Origin: Lachnospiraceae bacterium
GTDB taxonomy: Bacteria > Bacillota > Clostridia > Lachnospirales > Lachnospiraceae
Length of the DNA stretch: 44,850 bases
Assembly (NCBI GenBank): GCA_900767585.1
Contig: CAAFZP010000101.1
Span: forward strand, 1-44,850
Direction of reading: 5' to 3'
Shown: in pieces, positions 23,545 to 32,281 of the stretch
How the letters are laid out: each line of letters starts with the position of its first letter
Numbering within the stretch: position 1 is the first letter of the stretch
The notes under the pieces: model-generated
What the model saw: the letters and a program-made list of their open reading frames with translations, nothing else
The model's database searches: none
Told to the model about the DNA's origin: nothing
Position numbers and translations under genes: made by a program

Positions 23545-25362
23545 ATGAGGAAGGACTTCGTTTTTCAAAAAATAAAAAATACGAAGACGATGACCATCGC
23601 GGTTTGCGGTGTGGTTATTGCGGCTTTGGTGCTGGAGTTCATGATATTGTATCTGGTGAATCTGCGGGATTTTGAAAGAACGTCCCAGATGCTTTTGAGC
23701 CAGACGATGGAAGTACTTGAGAAGAATGAAACCCGTGAGCTGGAAATGATGGAATCCATGAAGGAGGATTACAAAGTCCGGGTCAATGCGGTTGCCTATA
23801 TCCTCGATGCGAATCCACAGGTCGAAACCGATCTGGATGAACTGAAAAAGATTGCAGCATTTATGTCTGTGGATGAGATCCATCTGTTTGACGAAAAAGG
23901 TGTTATTTTCGGGGGAACAAATCCGGAATATTATGGCTACAGTTTCGATTCGGGCGAACAGATGGGGTATTTTAAGCCCATGCTTCAGGATAAAGATCTG
24001 ACGATGTGTCAGGATGTCACGCCGAACACAGCCGAGGAACGCAGCATGATGTATGCAATCACCTGGAATGCTTCCGGTACGGAGATGATTCAGGTCGGCA
24101 TAGAGCCAAAACGTCTGCTGAAGGAGATAAATCAGAACGAGATAGCGACAGTGGTTGCCGGTATGCCTATGTATGCCGGAGTAAATATATATGTGGCAGA
24201 CAGAAAAACCGGGGAAATCCTTGGAAGCACGCAAAGCGCGGCGACAGGAAAAACATTGGAGAATTTAGGAATCGACGGGGATGACATATATGCGGATTCT
24301 GATGACATGACCATCCGTTACAGAAACCTGGACGGTGTTCCGAACAGATGCTCATTTAAGCAGGAAGAAGACTATATCATAGGTGTTACGTGTAGCCTGA
24401 TGGCAAATGTAAAGACCGATATTGTCATGATTGTGCTTATGGCGGTGTACATTGCCATTGCCGCAGGTGCGCTTTTGCGTATGTTTTCGAAGCTTGACCG
24501 TGTGAAACGCAGTGTATATGTGGATGAACTGACGGGATGCTTTAACCGGAATGCATTTCAGGAGAATGTGGAAGGAGACTGGAAAGAGCCGGATATGGTT
24601 TACATATCCATGGATGTAAATGGTTTGAAAAAAGTAAATGATACGTACGGACATGCGGCTGGCGATGAGCTACTCCAGGGGGCTGCCGATTGTATGAGGA
24701 AAAGCTTTCATGGGTATGGAGAAGTATATCGGTTTGGCGGTGATGAGTTTGCAGCGGTTGTATTTGCAGATAACAGAAGACTTGGAAAGATTCTGGAAGA
24801 TTTTAAGGAACGTATGAATGAATGGTCCGGAACGAAGGTTTCTGTTTTGTCGGTGTCTTATGGCTATGCGGAAAAATGTGAGCGGCAGTGGGAGAGTTTC
24901 GAGGCGCTTGCCGAGCTGGCAGATGAGAGGATGTATGCATGCAAGGCAGAACATTACAGCAGAAAAGGCGAGGACAGGCGGAAACTGTGGGCTGCGCACA
25001 ATGCGCTTACAAAGCTGTATACGAAAGCACTCATGGTAAATCTCACACAGGATTCTTATCAGATTATAAGTATTGATAAAGAGAACTTAAAGCAGGATGC
25101 ACTCGCGGCAAATCATTCGGACTGGCTTACGAGATTTGCAAATTCGGACGAAATACATCCTGACGACCGGCAGGCATTTTTGCAAAAAACTTCGATTGAA
25201 AATCTGAAAAGACACATCGATGGTTCCGGAAAACCCTATAGCATTGTATATCGGAAGAAATATGGGGATACATATAAAAAAACAGTTATGGAGATTGTTG
25301 CGGCAGACGAGTATACCGATGACAACCAGGTATGTTATCTATGTGTACGGTGCCTTGAGTGA
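23545..25362 (+). CDS. Membrane-anchored GGDEF diguanylate cyclase with periplasmic-type sensor
   Basis: 605 residues from ATG 23545 (GGGGGAAG upstream). A transmembrane helix at ~15-40, an extracellular Cache-like sensor (~45-285; EMMESMKEDYKVRVNAVAYI, DEKGVIFGGTNPEYYGY) and a second helix at ~290-315 precede the GGDEF domain. The active-site loop is FGGDEF at residues 397-402 (GGDEF itself 398-402), intact, so c-di-GMP synthesis is expected. The RxxD inhibitory site normally just upstream is replaced by HGYG, so product feedback should be lost. A PAS-like C-terminal segment (~490-605, QDSYQIISIDKENLKQDALA, HPDDRQAFLQK) follows, an unusual position for such a fold. Confidence 0.88.
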   Translation: MRKDFVFQKIKNTKTMTIAVCGVVIAALVLEFMILYLVNLRDFERTSQMLLSQTMEVLEKNETRELEMMESMKEDYKVRVNAVAYILDANPQVETDLDELKKIAAFMSVDEIHLFDEKGVIFGGTNPEYYGYSFDSGEQMGYFKPMLQDKDLTMCQDVTPNTAEERSMMYAITWNASGTEMIQVGIEPKRLLKEINQNEIATVVAGMPMYAGVNIYVADRKTGEILGSTQSAATGKTLENLGIDGDDIYADSDDMTIRYRNLDGVPNRCSFKQEEDYIIGVTCSLMANVKTDIVMIVLMAVYIAIAAGALLRMFSKLDRVKRSVYVDELTGCFNRNAFQENVEGDWKEPDMVYISMDVNGLKKVNDTYGHAAGDELLQGAADCMRKSFHGYGEVYRFGGDEFAAVVFADNRRLGKILEDFKERMNEWSGTKVSVLSVSYGYAEKCERQWESFEALAELADERMYACKAEHYSRKGEDRRKLWAAHNALTKLYTKALMVNLTQDSYQIISIDKENLKQDALAANHSDWLTRFANSDEIHPDDRQAFLQKTSIENLKRHIDGSGKPYSIVYRKKYGDTYKKTVMEIVAADEYTDDNQVCYLCVRCLE

Positions 25363-25388
25363 TCGCAGTTATGTATGATACGCAATGA

Positions 25389-25418
25389 GAAAGGAAGTGT
25401 ATCAATGCTATCCTTTTT
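25389..25418 (+). terminator. Weak candidate terminator
   Basis: AAAGGA pairs with TCCTTT across a long loop and is followed by Ts, between the convergent GGDEF and mnmA genes. The stem is short, so confidence is low. Confidence 0.3.
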
Positions 25419-25473
25419 CAAAATACAAAATCACACGCCCGCTTTGCGAGAAAAAGTAAATAAGTGAATCACT

Positions 25474-26577
25474 TTAATACAATTTTTCGGTTTCGCAGAT
25501 CGTGCCGCCGCCGACTACGACATCACCATCATATAAGACAACTGCCTGTCCCTTGGTGATCGCTCGCTGCGGTTCATCGAAGATGACTTCGATTCTTCCA
25601 TCGGGAAGTGGATACACCGTCGCCGGTGCTTCCGTGTGACGATAGCGAACCTTCGCAGTGACGCGGATTGGCGTGTCGATTTGGCTGATGGAGATGAGGT
25701 TTACATCATCTGCGACGAGACGCTTTGAGAAGAGATCTTCATTCCGCCCAAGGACGACCTGGTTTTTCTCTATATCGACATCCATGACATACATCGGCTC
25801 CTTCAAAGCAAGCCCGAGTCCTTTGCGCTGCCCGATCGTGTAACGGATGATACCTTTGTGGCGGCCTAAGACATTGCCGTGGATATCGACAAAATCCCCT
25901 TGCGGGTAAGTCTTGCACGCATGCTGTTCGATGAACTTCGCATAATTTCCGTCCGGCACAAAACAGATATCCTGGCTGTCGTGCTTTCTCGCATTCACAA
26001 AGCCGTGTGCTTCGGCGATGGCACGCGTCTCGCTCTTCGGCATACCACCGAGCGGAAACTGTGTGTGTGCAAGCTGCTCCTGCGTCAGGGAATACAGCAC
26101 ATAGCTCTGGTCTTTTGTCGGGTCAATCGCTTTTTTCAGAAGATAACGTCCGGTCTTTCTATCCTGTGTAATCTGTGCATAATGTCCGGTGACAACATAG
26201 TCAAGCCCGAGCTCCTGTGCGCGCTTGTAGAGATATTCAAATTTCAGATACCGGTTGCAATCGATGCATGGGTTTGGTGTGATGCCGCATTCGTAGCAGT
26301 GCACGAACTTGTCCATGACACATTCTTTGAAATGCTCCTTGAAGTTCATGACATAGTAATCCATCCCGAGGGAGCGTGCAACTGCGCGGGCATCTTCCAC
26401 GTCATCCAGGGAACAGCAGGTGTGTTCTTTGTTGATGACGATATCGTCGTTTTGATATAATTTCATCGTGGCACCGATGCATTCGTAGCCCTGCTCCTTC
26501 ATCAGGAAGGCTGCCACGCTGCTGTCGACGCCGCCGCTCATAGCAATCAATGCTTTTTTGCTTGTCGTTTCGTTCAT
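25474..26577 (-). CDS. mnmA: tRNA-specific 2-thiouridylase MnmA
   Basis: 367 residues. The ATP-pyrophosphatase P-loop SGGVDSS is at 14-20. The catalytic cysteine pair lies in NPCIDCNRYLKF (Cys104; Cys107 adjacent) and DSQDICFVPDG (Cys205), close to Cys102/Cys199 of the E. coli enzyme. The tRNA- and ATP-contacting GHYAQI and YTIGQRKGLGLALKEPMYV motifs and the C-terminal beta barrel ending GDVVVGGGTI are all present. It installs s2U34 in Lys, Glu and Gln tRNAs in the cytoplasm. It is divergent from cysE; since thiolation needs cysteine-derived sulfur the pairing is sensible, but no shared control element is evident. Confidence 0.96.
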   Translation of the reverse strand: MNETTSKKALIAMSGGVDSSVAAFLMKEQGYECIGATMKLYQNDDIVINKEHTCCSLDDVEDARAVARSLGMDYYVMNFKEHFKECVMDKFVHCYECGITPNPCIDCNRYLKFEYLYKRAQELGLDYVVTGHYAQITQDRKTGRYLLKKAIDPTKDQSYVLYSLTQEQLAHTQFPLGGMPKSETRAIAEAHGFVNARKHDSQDICFVPDGNYAKFIEQHACKTYPQGDFVDIHGNVLGRHKGIIRYTIGQRKGLGLALKEPMYVMDVDIEKNQVVLGRNEDLFSKRLVADDVNLISISQIDTPIRVTAKVRYRHTEAPATVYPLPDGRIEVIFDEPQRAITKGQAVVLYDGDVVVGGGTICETEKLY

Positions 26578-26802
26578 GATCGGTTCCCAGCTTTCTTTTT
26601 TTGTTCCTGATAACTTTTATCTGATCGTTTTCGAAAATCCCTTGGACTTTTTCCGGTTGTAATAGTATAGTATAGATATTGAAAATCATAAATAATATTG
26701 CACATCCGGGCAATTCTTTCATATCATACTATAATATGATTGAAGTGTCAAAAGCAATGAAACAAACGAAACAAACCCAAAAATTCATATTGGAGGCTGA
26801 TT

Positions 26803-27699
26803 ATGGAAACAATTGTAAATAAGACGATTCTGGAGGCAACTGCCCGCCTGAAGGAAAACTACGAGGCACAGAAGATTTTTGACATGTCGCTCGGCGACTG
26901 CGTGCCGGATCGGGATGCGATCATCTCCATCATTGAAGGGTTGCGAACGGTCACATTTCCGGGATTTTTCGGTTCCGAGAATATGGCATATGTATCGAAG
27001 GATAATTTTGCGGGAAGCACGCTTGCAATCCTGTATGAAAAGCTGTTCAAGCAGATTCGTGTGGCGCTTAAGTTCGACAACAAGAATCTTGTGGATGCGG
27101 AGATCCGCGCGAGGGCAGAGGAGTATACATCAACATTTATCGCGAAGATTCCCGAGATTCAGGCGATGATCTTAAAAGATGTGGATGCCGAGTTTAACGG
27201 TGACCCGGCGGCGAAAGATCATCAGGATATCATTCTTTCTTATCCGGGACTTTTTACAATCTTTGTATATCGGTACGCACATGTTCTGTATGAATTAAAT
27301 GTGCCATATATCCCGCGTATCATGACGGAATACGCACATGGTCTGACAGGCATCGACATCAATCCGGGCGCAACGATCGGGGAATATTTCTGCATCGATC
27401 ATGGTACCGGAATCGTCATCGGCGAGACAACGACGATTGGCGATCATGTGAAGATTTATCAGGGTGTGACACTCGGCGCGCTTTCTACACGCAAGGGACA
27501 GCTGCTTTCCGGTGTGAAGCGGCATCCGACAATCGAGAATAATGTTGTGATTTATGCGAATACTACTATCTTAGGTGGCGAAACTGTGATCGGTGAGAAT
27601 TCTGTCGTAGCCGGAAACTCTTTTGTCACAACATCCATCCCGGCGAACACGAAGGTCGCTTCCATGCAGCCGGAACTGGAAATAAAAGAGCAAAAGTAG
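26803..27699 (+). CDS. cysE: Serine O-acetyltransferase (EpsC/CysE type)
   Basis: 298 residues; TTGGAGG precedes ATG 26803. An alpha-helical N-terminal domain is followed from ~residue 175 by left-handed beta-helix hexapeptide repeats: GIDINPGATIGEYFCIDHGT, GIVIGETTTIGDHVKIYQGV, TLGALS, KRHPTIENNVVIYANTTILG and so on. The catalytic His-Asp region FCIDHGTG is intact. It acetylates serine for cysteine synthesis. The long N-terminus matches the EpsC-like branch. No T-box or recognisable CymR site is seen upstream; a TATAAT at 26730-26735 lies inside the dyad ATCATA...TATGAT but lacks a good -35. The next gene follows after 11 bases. Confidence 0.94.
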   Translation: METIVNKTILEATARLKENYEAQKIFDMSLGDCVPDRDAIISIIEGLRTVTFPGFFGSENMAYVSKDNFAGSTLAILYEKLFKQIRVALKFDNKNLVDAEIRARAEEYTSTFIAKIPEIQAMILKDVDAEFNGDPAAKDHQDIILSYPGLFTIFVYRYAHVLYELNVPYIPRIMTEYAHGLTGIDINPGATIGEYFCIDHGTGIVIGETTTIGDHVKIYQGVTLGALSTRKGQLLSGVKRHPTIENNVVIYANTTILGGETVIGENSVVAGNSFVTTSIPANTKVASMQPELEIKEQK

Positions 27700-27710
27700 G
27701 GATTCGATTT

Positions 27711-28331
27711 ATGCAGACCAAAGATCATCTCGCCTTAGGGCGTTATCTTGCACATGCATTTGCAATAGAAGAACCAGTAAAAAAATACGCGTTTGTGATC
27801 GGAAATATTATGCCGGATGTCAACAAATGTTCTTACATCCACGGATATTTCTGGTTGCTGCGCGCTCATAGACGACAAAAAAATGCGGGACCTTTGTCTG
27901 CAAATGACCACCGGCGTATGCTGATCGGTGGGCATACAGCGGAAGGGTCCTGCTTTTTTGTAAACCGGATGTACCGCGTGCTGCGGAACCGGAAAAACCT
28001 GTCAGTACTTGATTATTACCGGCTTGGGAAAGCCATACATTATCTGGCGGATCGCTTTACTTACCCACATACAATGCGGTATATGGATGGATTTTTCGCC
28101 CATATCCGGTATGAGAAGCGGCTGCATATCTGTATGCGGGCGATGTTGCGCGCGCTTCCGGATGTCCGGGAAACAGTCGCTTCGTGCTTTTCAAAAACAA
28201 GTTTCCGCAGTGTGTACCGGGCATACCGGACCACCGATTCCGAAATAGGAAATGTTTCTCACGACTGCTTCTATATAGTGGCAGTTTCTATTGCTTATTT
28301 GGAGAATATCATATATAATGTAGGAAAATAA
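27711..28331 (+). CDS. Zinc-dependent phospholipase C family protein
   Basis: 206 residues. The N-terminal GNIMPDVNKCSYIHGY (31-46), GGHTAEGS (73-80) and KAIHYLADRFTYPH (107-120; His110, Asp114, His120) are characteristic of the bacterial zinc-dependent phospholipase C/S1-P1-like fold, where His and Asp residues bind zinc. There is no signal peptide, so unlike secreted clostridial phospholipases it is probably cytoplasmic; its substrate is unknown. It starts 11 bases after cysE with a weak site (GGGATT) and is probably co-transcribed with it. Confidence 0.78.
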   Translation: MQTKDHLALGRYLAHAFAIEEPVKKYAFVIGNIMPDVNKCSYIHGYFWLLRAHRRQKNAGPLSANDHRRMLIGGHTAEGSCFFVNRMYRVLRNRKNLSVLDYYRLGKAIHYLADRFTYPHTMRYMDGFFAHIRYEKRLHICMRAMLRALPDVRETVASCFSKTSFRSVYRAYRTTDSEIGNVSHDCFYIVAVSIAYLENIIYNVGK

Positions 28332-28473
28332 GACACAAAAAAAGTAAAGATTCTGATATATATACACAAAGATATGAGACATTTCGGCGTGTGAAGGGAA
28401 CCAGACAGCGGAGACTGGATGATATATGGAAACCATAGCCGGGATGCAGAGGATACAGGGGAGGTGTGTATGG

Positions 28474-30126
28474 ATGGATAAATCGGAATTTGAATCGCGT
28501 TATTTTGACCTGGTTGCAGATGCACCGGGCAAGACTTTTTTATTTTATGGCAATATGACAAAGGATGTGACGCGCTGGTCGAAATCAGCGGTTGAGTATT
28601 TTGGATTACCGGGAGAGATTTTTGGCGATTCTGCCCGGGAGTGGATCAGTCGGATTCATCCGGACGATGTAGAGGAATATGTGGAAGATCTCGAAGGACT
28701 GCTCCATGGCGTCACACCGTATCATAACTGTGAATATCGCATAAAGAATGCAAAAGGCGAATATGTATGGGTAAACTGTCGTGGATACATGACCTATACA
28801 GAGGATGGAAAGCCATTCTGGTTTGGCGGTATCGTCACGAACATGGGACACCAGACGAAGATTGATCCGGTGACAAATCTGTGGACCGTGAATCAGTTCC
28901 GCGGTGAATTAAATCGTCTGTTAGATGCACATGCGCATGGCGGAATCCTGATGATTGGGCTTGAGAATTTCAAGCGGATCAACGCAGAGTATAGTTATGC
29001 AGTTGGCGACAAAGTACTTGCACAGATCGGTGAAAAGCTGTATGAAGGATTGCGGCACAACTGCCATCTGTTCCGCATGGATGGTGCGAATTTTGCAGTT
29101 ATCATGCAGGACGCCGGCGTGGAACGTGTAGTAGAGTACAAAAATTATATCCAGAACTTTATGAAGAATCTTGTCGTGTCCGGACAACCGGTGCATCTGC
29201 GCGCAAGAACCGCGGCTGCATTTTTTCCGGAGGATGGAGAGTTCTTAGACCAGATACAGAGCAATTTGTTTTATGCGCTTGATCATGCCAAGCTTACGAA
29301 CAGCGAGGATGTCGTCTTTTATACGCAGGAGCTTTTCACACAGAAGAAGCGCATGACAAGACTGCAGGATTCCATCCGCGAATGTGCCGAGGATGGCTGC
29401 AAAGGTTTCCGCATCGTGATGCAGCCAATCGTGGATACAAAGACCGAGGTGTGTGATGCGGCAGAGGTGCTGCTCCGGTTTACACATCCGGAGTTCGGCG
29501 TAGTCAGTCCGGCAGATTTTATTCCGATTCTGGAAAGCTCGAAGGATATAATAAAGGTTGGAAAATGGGTGATTGACCAGTCACTGCAGACACTCGCTGC
29601 ATGGCGGGAACAGATCGGGCATATGCCACTGAAACGGCTGCATATCAACGTCTCCTACATGCAGTTCAAGGATCTTTCACTCGTCGATTATGTCGTGGAA
29701 CGGTTGAATGCATACAAGCTGCCGCATGATGCCATCATGCTGGAACTCACCGAGAGCTGCCGTGTAGAACATACGACGTTTCTGTCAGACATACTTCAGA
29801 GATTCAAGGATGCAGGTGTCTTAATCGCACTTGATGATTTCGGAACCGGATATGCATCCCTCACGGTACTCAAGGATATCCCGGCGGATATGGTCAAGCT
29901 CGATCATACGATGACGCGGAGTATCACAGAGAAGCCGAAGGACAAAGCGCTGATAGAATTTATCGTTACGTATTGCAGAAAAGTGGGAATTGATGTATGC
30001 GCGGAAGGCGTAGAAAAAATCGAAGCTTTGATGATCATGCGGAACGTCGATGTCGAGTGCATCCAGGGCTACTACTATGACAAGCCGCTCGAACTCGATG
30101 CGTTCTACCGGAAATATGTGAAATAA
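28474..30126 (+). CDS. PAS - degenerate GGDEF - EAL protein, probable c-di-GMP phosphodiesterase
   Basis: 550 residues from ATG 28474 (GAGGTG upstream; an earlier in-frame ATG at 28426 lacks a site). A PAS_3-type fold (~20-125: IHPDDVEEYVEDLEGLL, YRIKNAKGEYVWVNCRG) precedes a GGDEF domain whose signature is degraded to MDGANF (202-207), so it is probably not a cyclase. The EAL domain keeps its catalytic set: EVL (331-333) for EAL, the Asn in HINVSY, the Glu in ELTES, DDFG (454-457), the Lys in VKLD, the Glu in CAEGVE and the Gln in QGYYYDKPL. It should hydrolyse c-di-GMP, opposing the GGDEF protein 3 kb upstream. No membrane segments. Confidence 0.88.
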   Translation: MDKSEFESRYFDLVADAPGKTFLFYGNMTKDVTRWSKSAVEYFGLPGEIFGDSAREWISRIHPDDVEEYVEDLEGLLHGVTPYHNCEYRIKNAKGEYVWVNCRGYMTYTEDGKPFWFGGIVTNMGHQTKIDPVTNLWTVNQFRGELNRLLDAHAHGGILMIGLENFKRINAEYSYAVGDKVLAQIGEKLYEGLRHNCHLFRMDGANFAVIMQDAGVERVVEYKNYIQNFMKNLVVSGQPVHLRARTAAAFFPEDGEFLDQIQSNLFYALDHAKLTNSEDVVFYTQELFTQKKRMTRLQDSIRECAEDGCKGFRIVMQPIVDTKTEVCDAAEVLLRFTHPEFGVVSPADFIPILESSKDIIKVGKWVIDQSLQTLAAWREQIGHMPLKRLHINVSYMQFKDLSLVDYVVERLNAYKLPHDAIMLELTESCRVEHTTFLSDILQRFKDAGVLIALDDFGTGYASLTVLKDIPADMVKLDHTMTRSITEKPKDKALIEFIVTYCRKVGIDVCAEGVEKIEALMIMRNVDVECIQGYYYDKPLELDAFYRKYVK

Positions 30127-30161
30127 ACAATACGGAAATTGTGAAAGATAATTATACAAAG

Positions 30162-30300
30162 AGATGCACCACAAATATGTCTCTATGCAGACGCGCTCTC
30201 GCTCGGTTCAGCACGTAGCGGTACTAAATTCGCGCTTCGCACTCATTAAGTACCGACGTGCTTCAACGGTCTGCTTTAGAAATATATTTGTGGTGCATCT
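30162..30300. repeat. 139-bp imperfect palindrome
   Basis: The outer arms AGATGCACCACAAATAT (30162-30178) and its exact complement (30284-30300) are followed inward by GCAGAC/GTCTGC (30187-30192/30269-30274), AGCACGT/ACGTGCT (30210-30216/30256-30262) and CGGTACT/AGTACCG (30219-30225/30249-30255). The tip is about 23 bases. It lies between convergent genes and has no open frame of note. Confidence 0.9.
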
Positions 30301-30352
30301 TAATTTACGCTGAGAATTTCACAATTTCCTTCAGGTACTGCCTTGGATGTAA

Positions 30353-30677
30353 GGAATTTGCATAATCCATACAGTAAATACAGAAGCACGCTGTAGAATA
30401 CTGACAAATTCGTATCGGAGCCGGGGAATATACATATGTTTGGAACTTAGAAGTACTTGATGTTCTGTGGGTTACCAGCAATGTTTGAACACGATGTTCA
30501 AACAAGCCGCCATTGAGCCATGGATGGCGAATTGGCGGCGTTTGCGTTCGGTATTATGATTTGAATCAGAACATTTAGTACTTCTTAGTTTCAATACATC
30601 GTATATACTCCGGCTCCGATATGAAGTATCAAGAATTCTACAGCGTGCTTCGTTTCACTTAAGTATATGCAAATTCC
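30353..30677. repeat. 325-bp nested imperfect palindrome
   Basis: Arms pair in order over the full length: GGAATTTGCATA (30353-30364) with 30666-30677; GAAGCACGCTGTAGAAT (30383-30399) with 30635-30651; TATCGGAGCCGG (30413-30424) with 30610-30621; a 26-bp block (30442-30467) with 30567-30592 at four mismatches. Two inner hairpins sit at the tip: TGTTTGAAC/GTTCAAACA (30482-30504) and GCCGCC/GGCGGC (30506-30539). No protein is encoded. Together with the preceding palindrome it fills the 559-bp gap between the EAL and DUF285 genes. Confidence 0.9.
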
Positions 30678-30685
30678 GTTAACCG

Positions 30686-31486
30686 TTAACTAAGGCGAGA
30701 TTTTACATAGTTGAAATCCTGGCAATACTGCTTGTCAATTTTTTCTTCTCCGAACATGCAGTCCGTGAACATATCGTTTGTGTTGGTTCCCGGAGAAATG
30801 ACGAAACCGGCACCAAAATCAGCTTTTCCAAGGAACACACTCTCGTAGAACATGTGATCCATGTTTGTCACCTGCGCAGTCAGGAAACGCTCTGGGAACT
30901 TGAGACCATCCGGGATCCGGCATTCGGAGAACATGTACTCCATATTTGTGACATGCGTGGTATCAAAAATCTTGCCGAAATCGAATGCCTCCGATACGGA
31001 ACTCTGGTAGAACATGTAACGCATATCTTCCACTTCTTTTGTATGGAAATGGTCGCCGAGCGAGAAGCCTTTTGGCATGATGCAGCCGGCAAACATCAGG
31101 TTCATATCCTTGATGCCGCGCGTGTTAAAAAGTCCGCCGATCTGGAAGCCTTCCGGCAGTGTCACCCAGGAAAACATACCACAGCAGCTGCTTGCATTGA
31201 TCGGAACTTCTAAGCGTCCGCCCTTGAATTCGCGGTAGTTAAATTTCAGAATCTTTTTTCCGTTCCAGTTTTTCGTAGGCATAAAACAGGATGGATTGTA
31301 GAGAACCCAGTGTTTATCGCCGGTACCTTCTAAAAACCATTTGTAATTTGGCACGCCAATCCGGTTCTGGAACCACATCCGTTCCGAATCGTCGTTGACA
31401 TCGATAAAATAGGATTTTCCTTCATATATGAAATGCTCTCTCCCAAATATCTTCTGACGTTCAATCTCTTCGTGTGATGCAAGCAT
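30686..31486 (-). CDS. DUF285 (BspA-like) repeat protein, no signal peptide
   Basis: 266 residues from ATG 31486 with AGGGGG upstream. The C-terminal two thirds consist of imperfect ~25-residue repeats with the DUF285 signature: IKDMNLMFAGCIMPKGFSLG, VEDMRYMFYQSSVSEAFDFG, VTNMEYMFSECRIPDGLKFP, VTNMDHMFYESVFLGKADFG. DUF285 proteins (Mycoplasma, Treponema BspA-like) usually sit on the cell surface and are leucine-rich-repeat-like. This copy starts MLASHEEIERQKIFG, with no signal peptide and no anchor, so it appears cytoplasmic or to be exported by another route. The N-terminal part (HFIYEGKSYFIDVNDDSERM) may be a small separate domain. Function unknown. Confidence 0.75.
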   Translation of the reverse strand: MLASHEEIERQKIFGREHFIYEGKSYFIDVNDDSERMWFQNRIGVPNYKWFLEGTGDKHWVLYNPSCFMPTKNWNGKKILKFNYREFKGGRLEVPINASSCCGMFSWVTLPEGFQIGGLFNTRGIKDMNLMFAGCIMPKGFSLGDHFHTKEVEDMRYMFYQSSVSEAFDFGKIFDTTHVTNMEYMFSECRIPDGLKFPERFLTAQVTNMDHMFYESVFLGKADFGAGFVISPGTNTNDMFTDCMFGEEKIDKQYCQDFNYVKSRLS

Positions 31487-31603
31487 AAAAGTACCCCCTG
31501 TCGCAAATCAATCAGTAAAAAACGCATGATTATTTGCATATTTTGCATAATAGTCTGAAATGATTATAGCGGATACAGGGGGGAGTTGCAACGACAAAAT
31601 CAA

Positions 31604-32281
31604 TTATTGCGCAGATTCTGTCACGGTTTGGGTCTGCTCGATACTATTTTCGTCCATCTGATAGGAACCGCCTTGCTCTAACAGAGCGTCTGCGTCAACT
31701 CCAAGGTCTTTTTCCGCTTTCGCAAACCATACAGGCGTCTCATCCGGATGTGCTTCGTCGGTTGGGATATTCATCGTGTTGAAAATATATTTTCCCTCTG
31801 CATTGAAGATATACTCTGCCCAGCCGTAGCTTTCCACGGTGCCGCCTGCGATAAGCACATGTTTATTTCCTTCGGAATCGGTGTAATCCTTCCGGAAATA
31901 GTCCGTGGCGCTGCACTGATCGGTGATGTCTGTTTTCTCATCATTCAGATTCAGGTACAGGCGTCCGTTCTCGGCGGTCGTGTAAGAAAGATCTCCTGTT
32001 TTTTCGATGGTAAATGTAACTGAGTTGTCGTCCTCGGAGATCTCCACGTTCGAGCCATCTGCCATAACAATGATTGTGTGCACGAGAGATTTCCCGGTCG
32101 CTGCGTAACAGATGCCGTTCGATGCGGCAAATAACATGACCAGACACGCAGCTGCGTAACCGACATGCCGCATAATCCGTGTTGTGCGGTTGTGCCGGAT
32201 AGTTGTCCGGTTTAAATGGATCTCGGCATCCGTCTGTAGTGTGTCAAATGCTTTTTTATAATTCTCATGATTGTTCATCAT
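31604..32281 (-). CDS. Putative membrane-bound anti-sigma factor
   Basis: 225 residues beginning MMNNHENYKKAFDTL (ATG 32281, or ATG 32278). A short cytoplasmic region with basic RTTIRHNRTTRIMRHV is followed by one transmembrane helix at ~39-58 (YAAACLVMLFAASNGICYAA) and an extracellular ~165-residue domain with DGSNVEISEDDNSVTFTIEK. It overlaps the ECF sigma gene by 17 bases, the classic sigma/anti-sigma arrangement. It lacks a recognisable zinc-binding ZAS motif (HxxxCxxC), so assignment rests on position and topology. Its extracellular part probably senses an envelope signal. Confidence 0.68.
   Translation of the reverse strand: MMNNHENYKKAFDTLQTDAEIHLNRTTIRHNRTTRIMRHVGYAAACLVMLFAASNGICYAATGKSLVHTIIVMADGSNVEISEDDNSVTFTIEKTGDLSYTTAENGRLYLNLNDEKTDITDQCSATDYFRKDYTDSEGNKHVLIAGGTVESYGWAEYIFNAEGKYIFNTMNIPTDEAHPDETPVWFAKAEKDLGVDADALLEQGGSYQMDENSIEQTQTVTESAQ

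Noticed and set aside
26698..26735. Promoter TTGCAC...TATAAT upstream of cysE
   Set aside because: The spacer is 26 bp, too long for sigma-A; only the -10-like hexamer inside a small dyad is credible.
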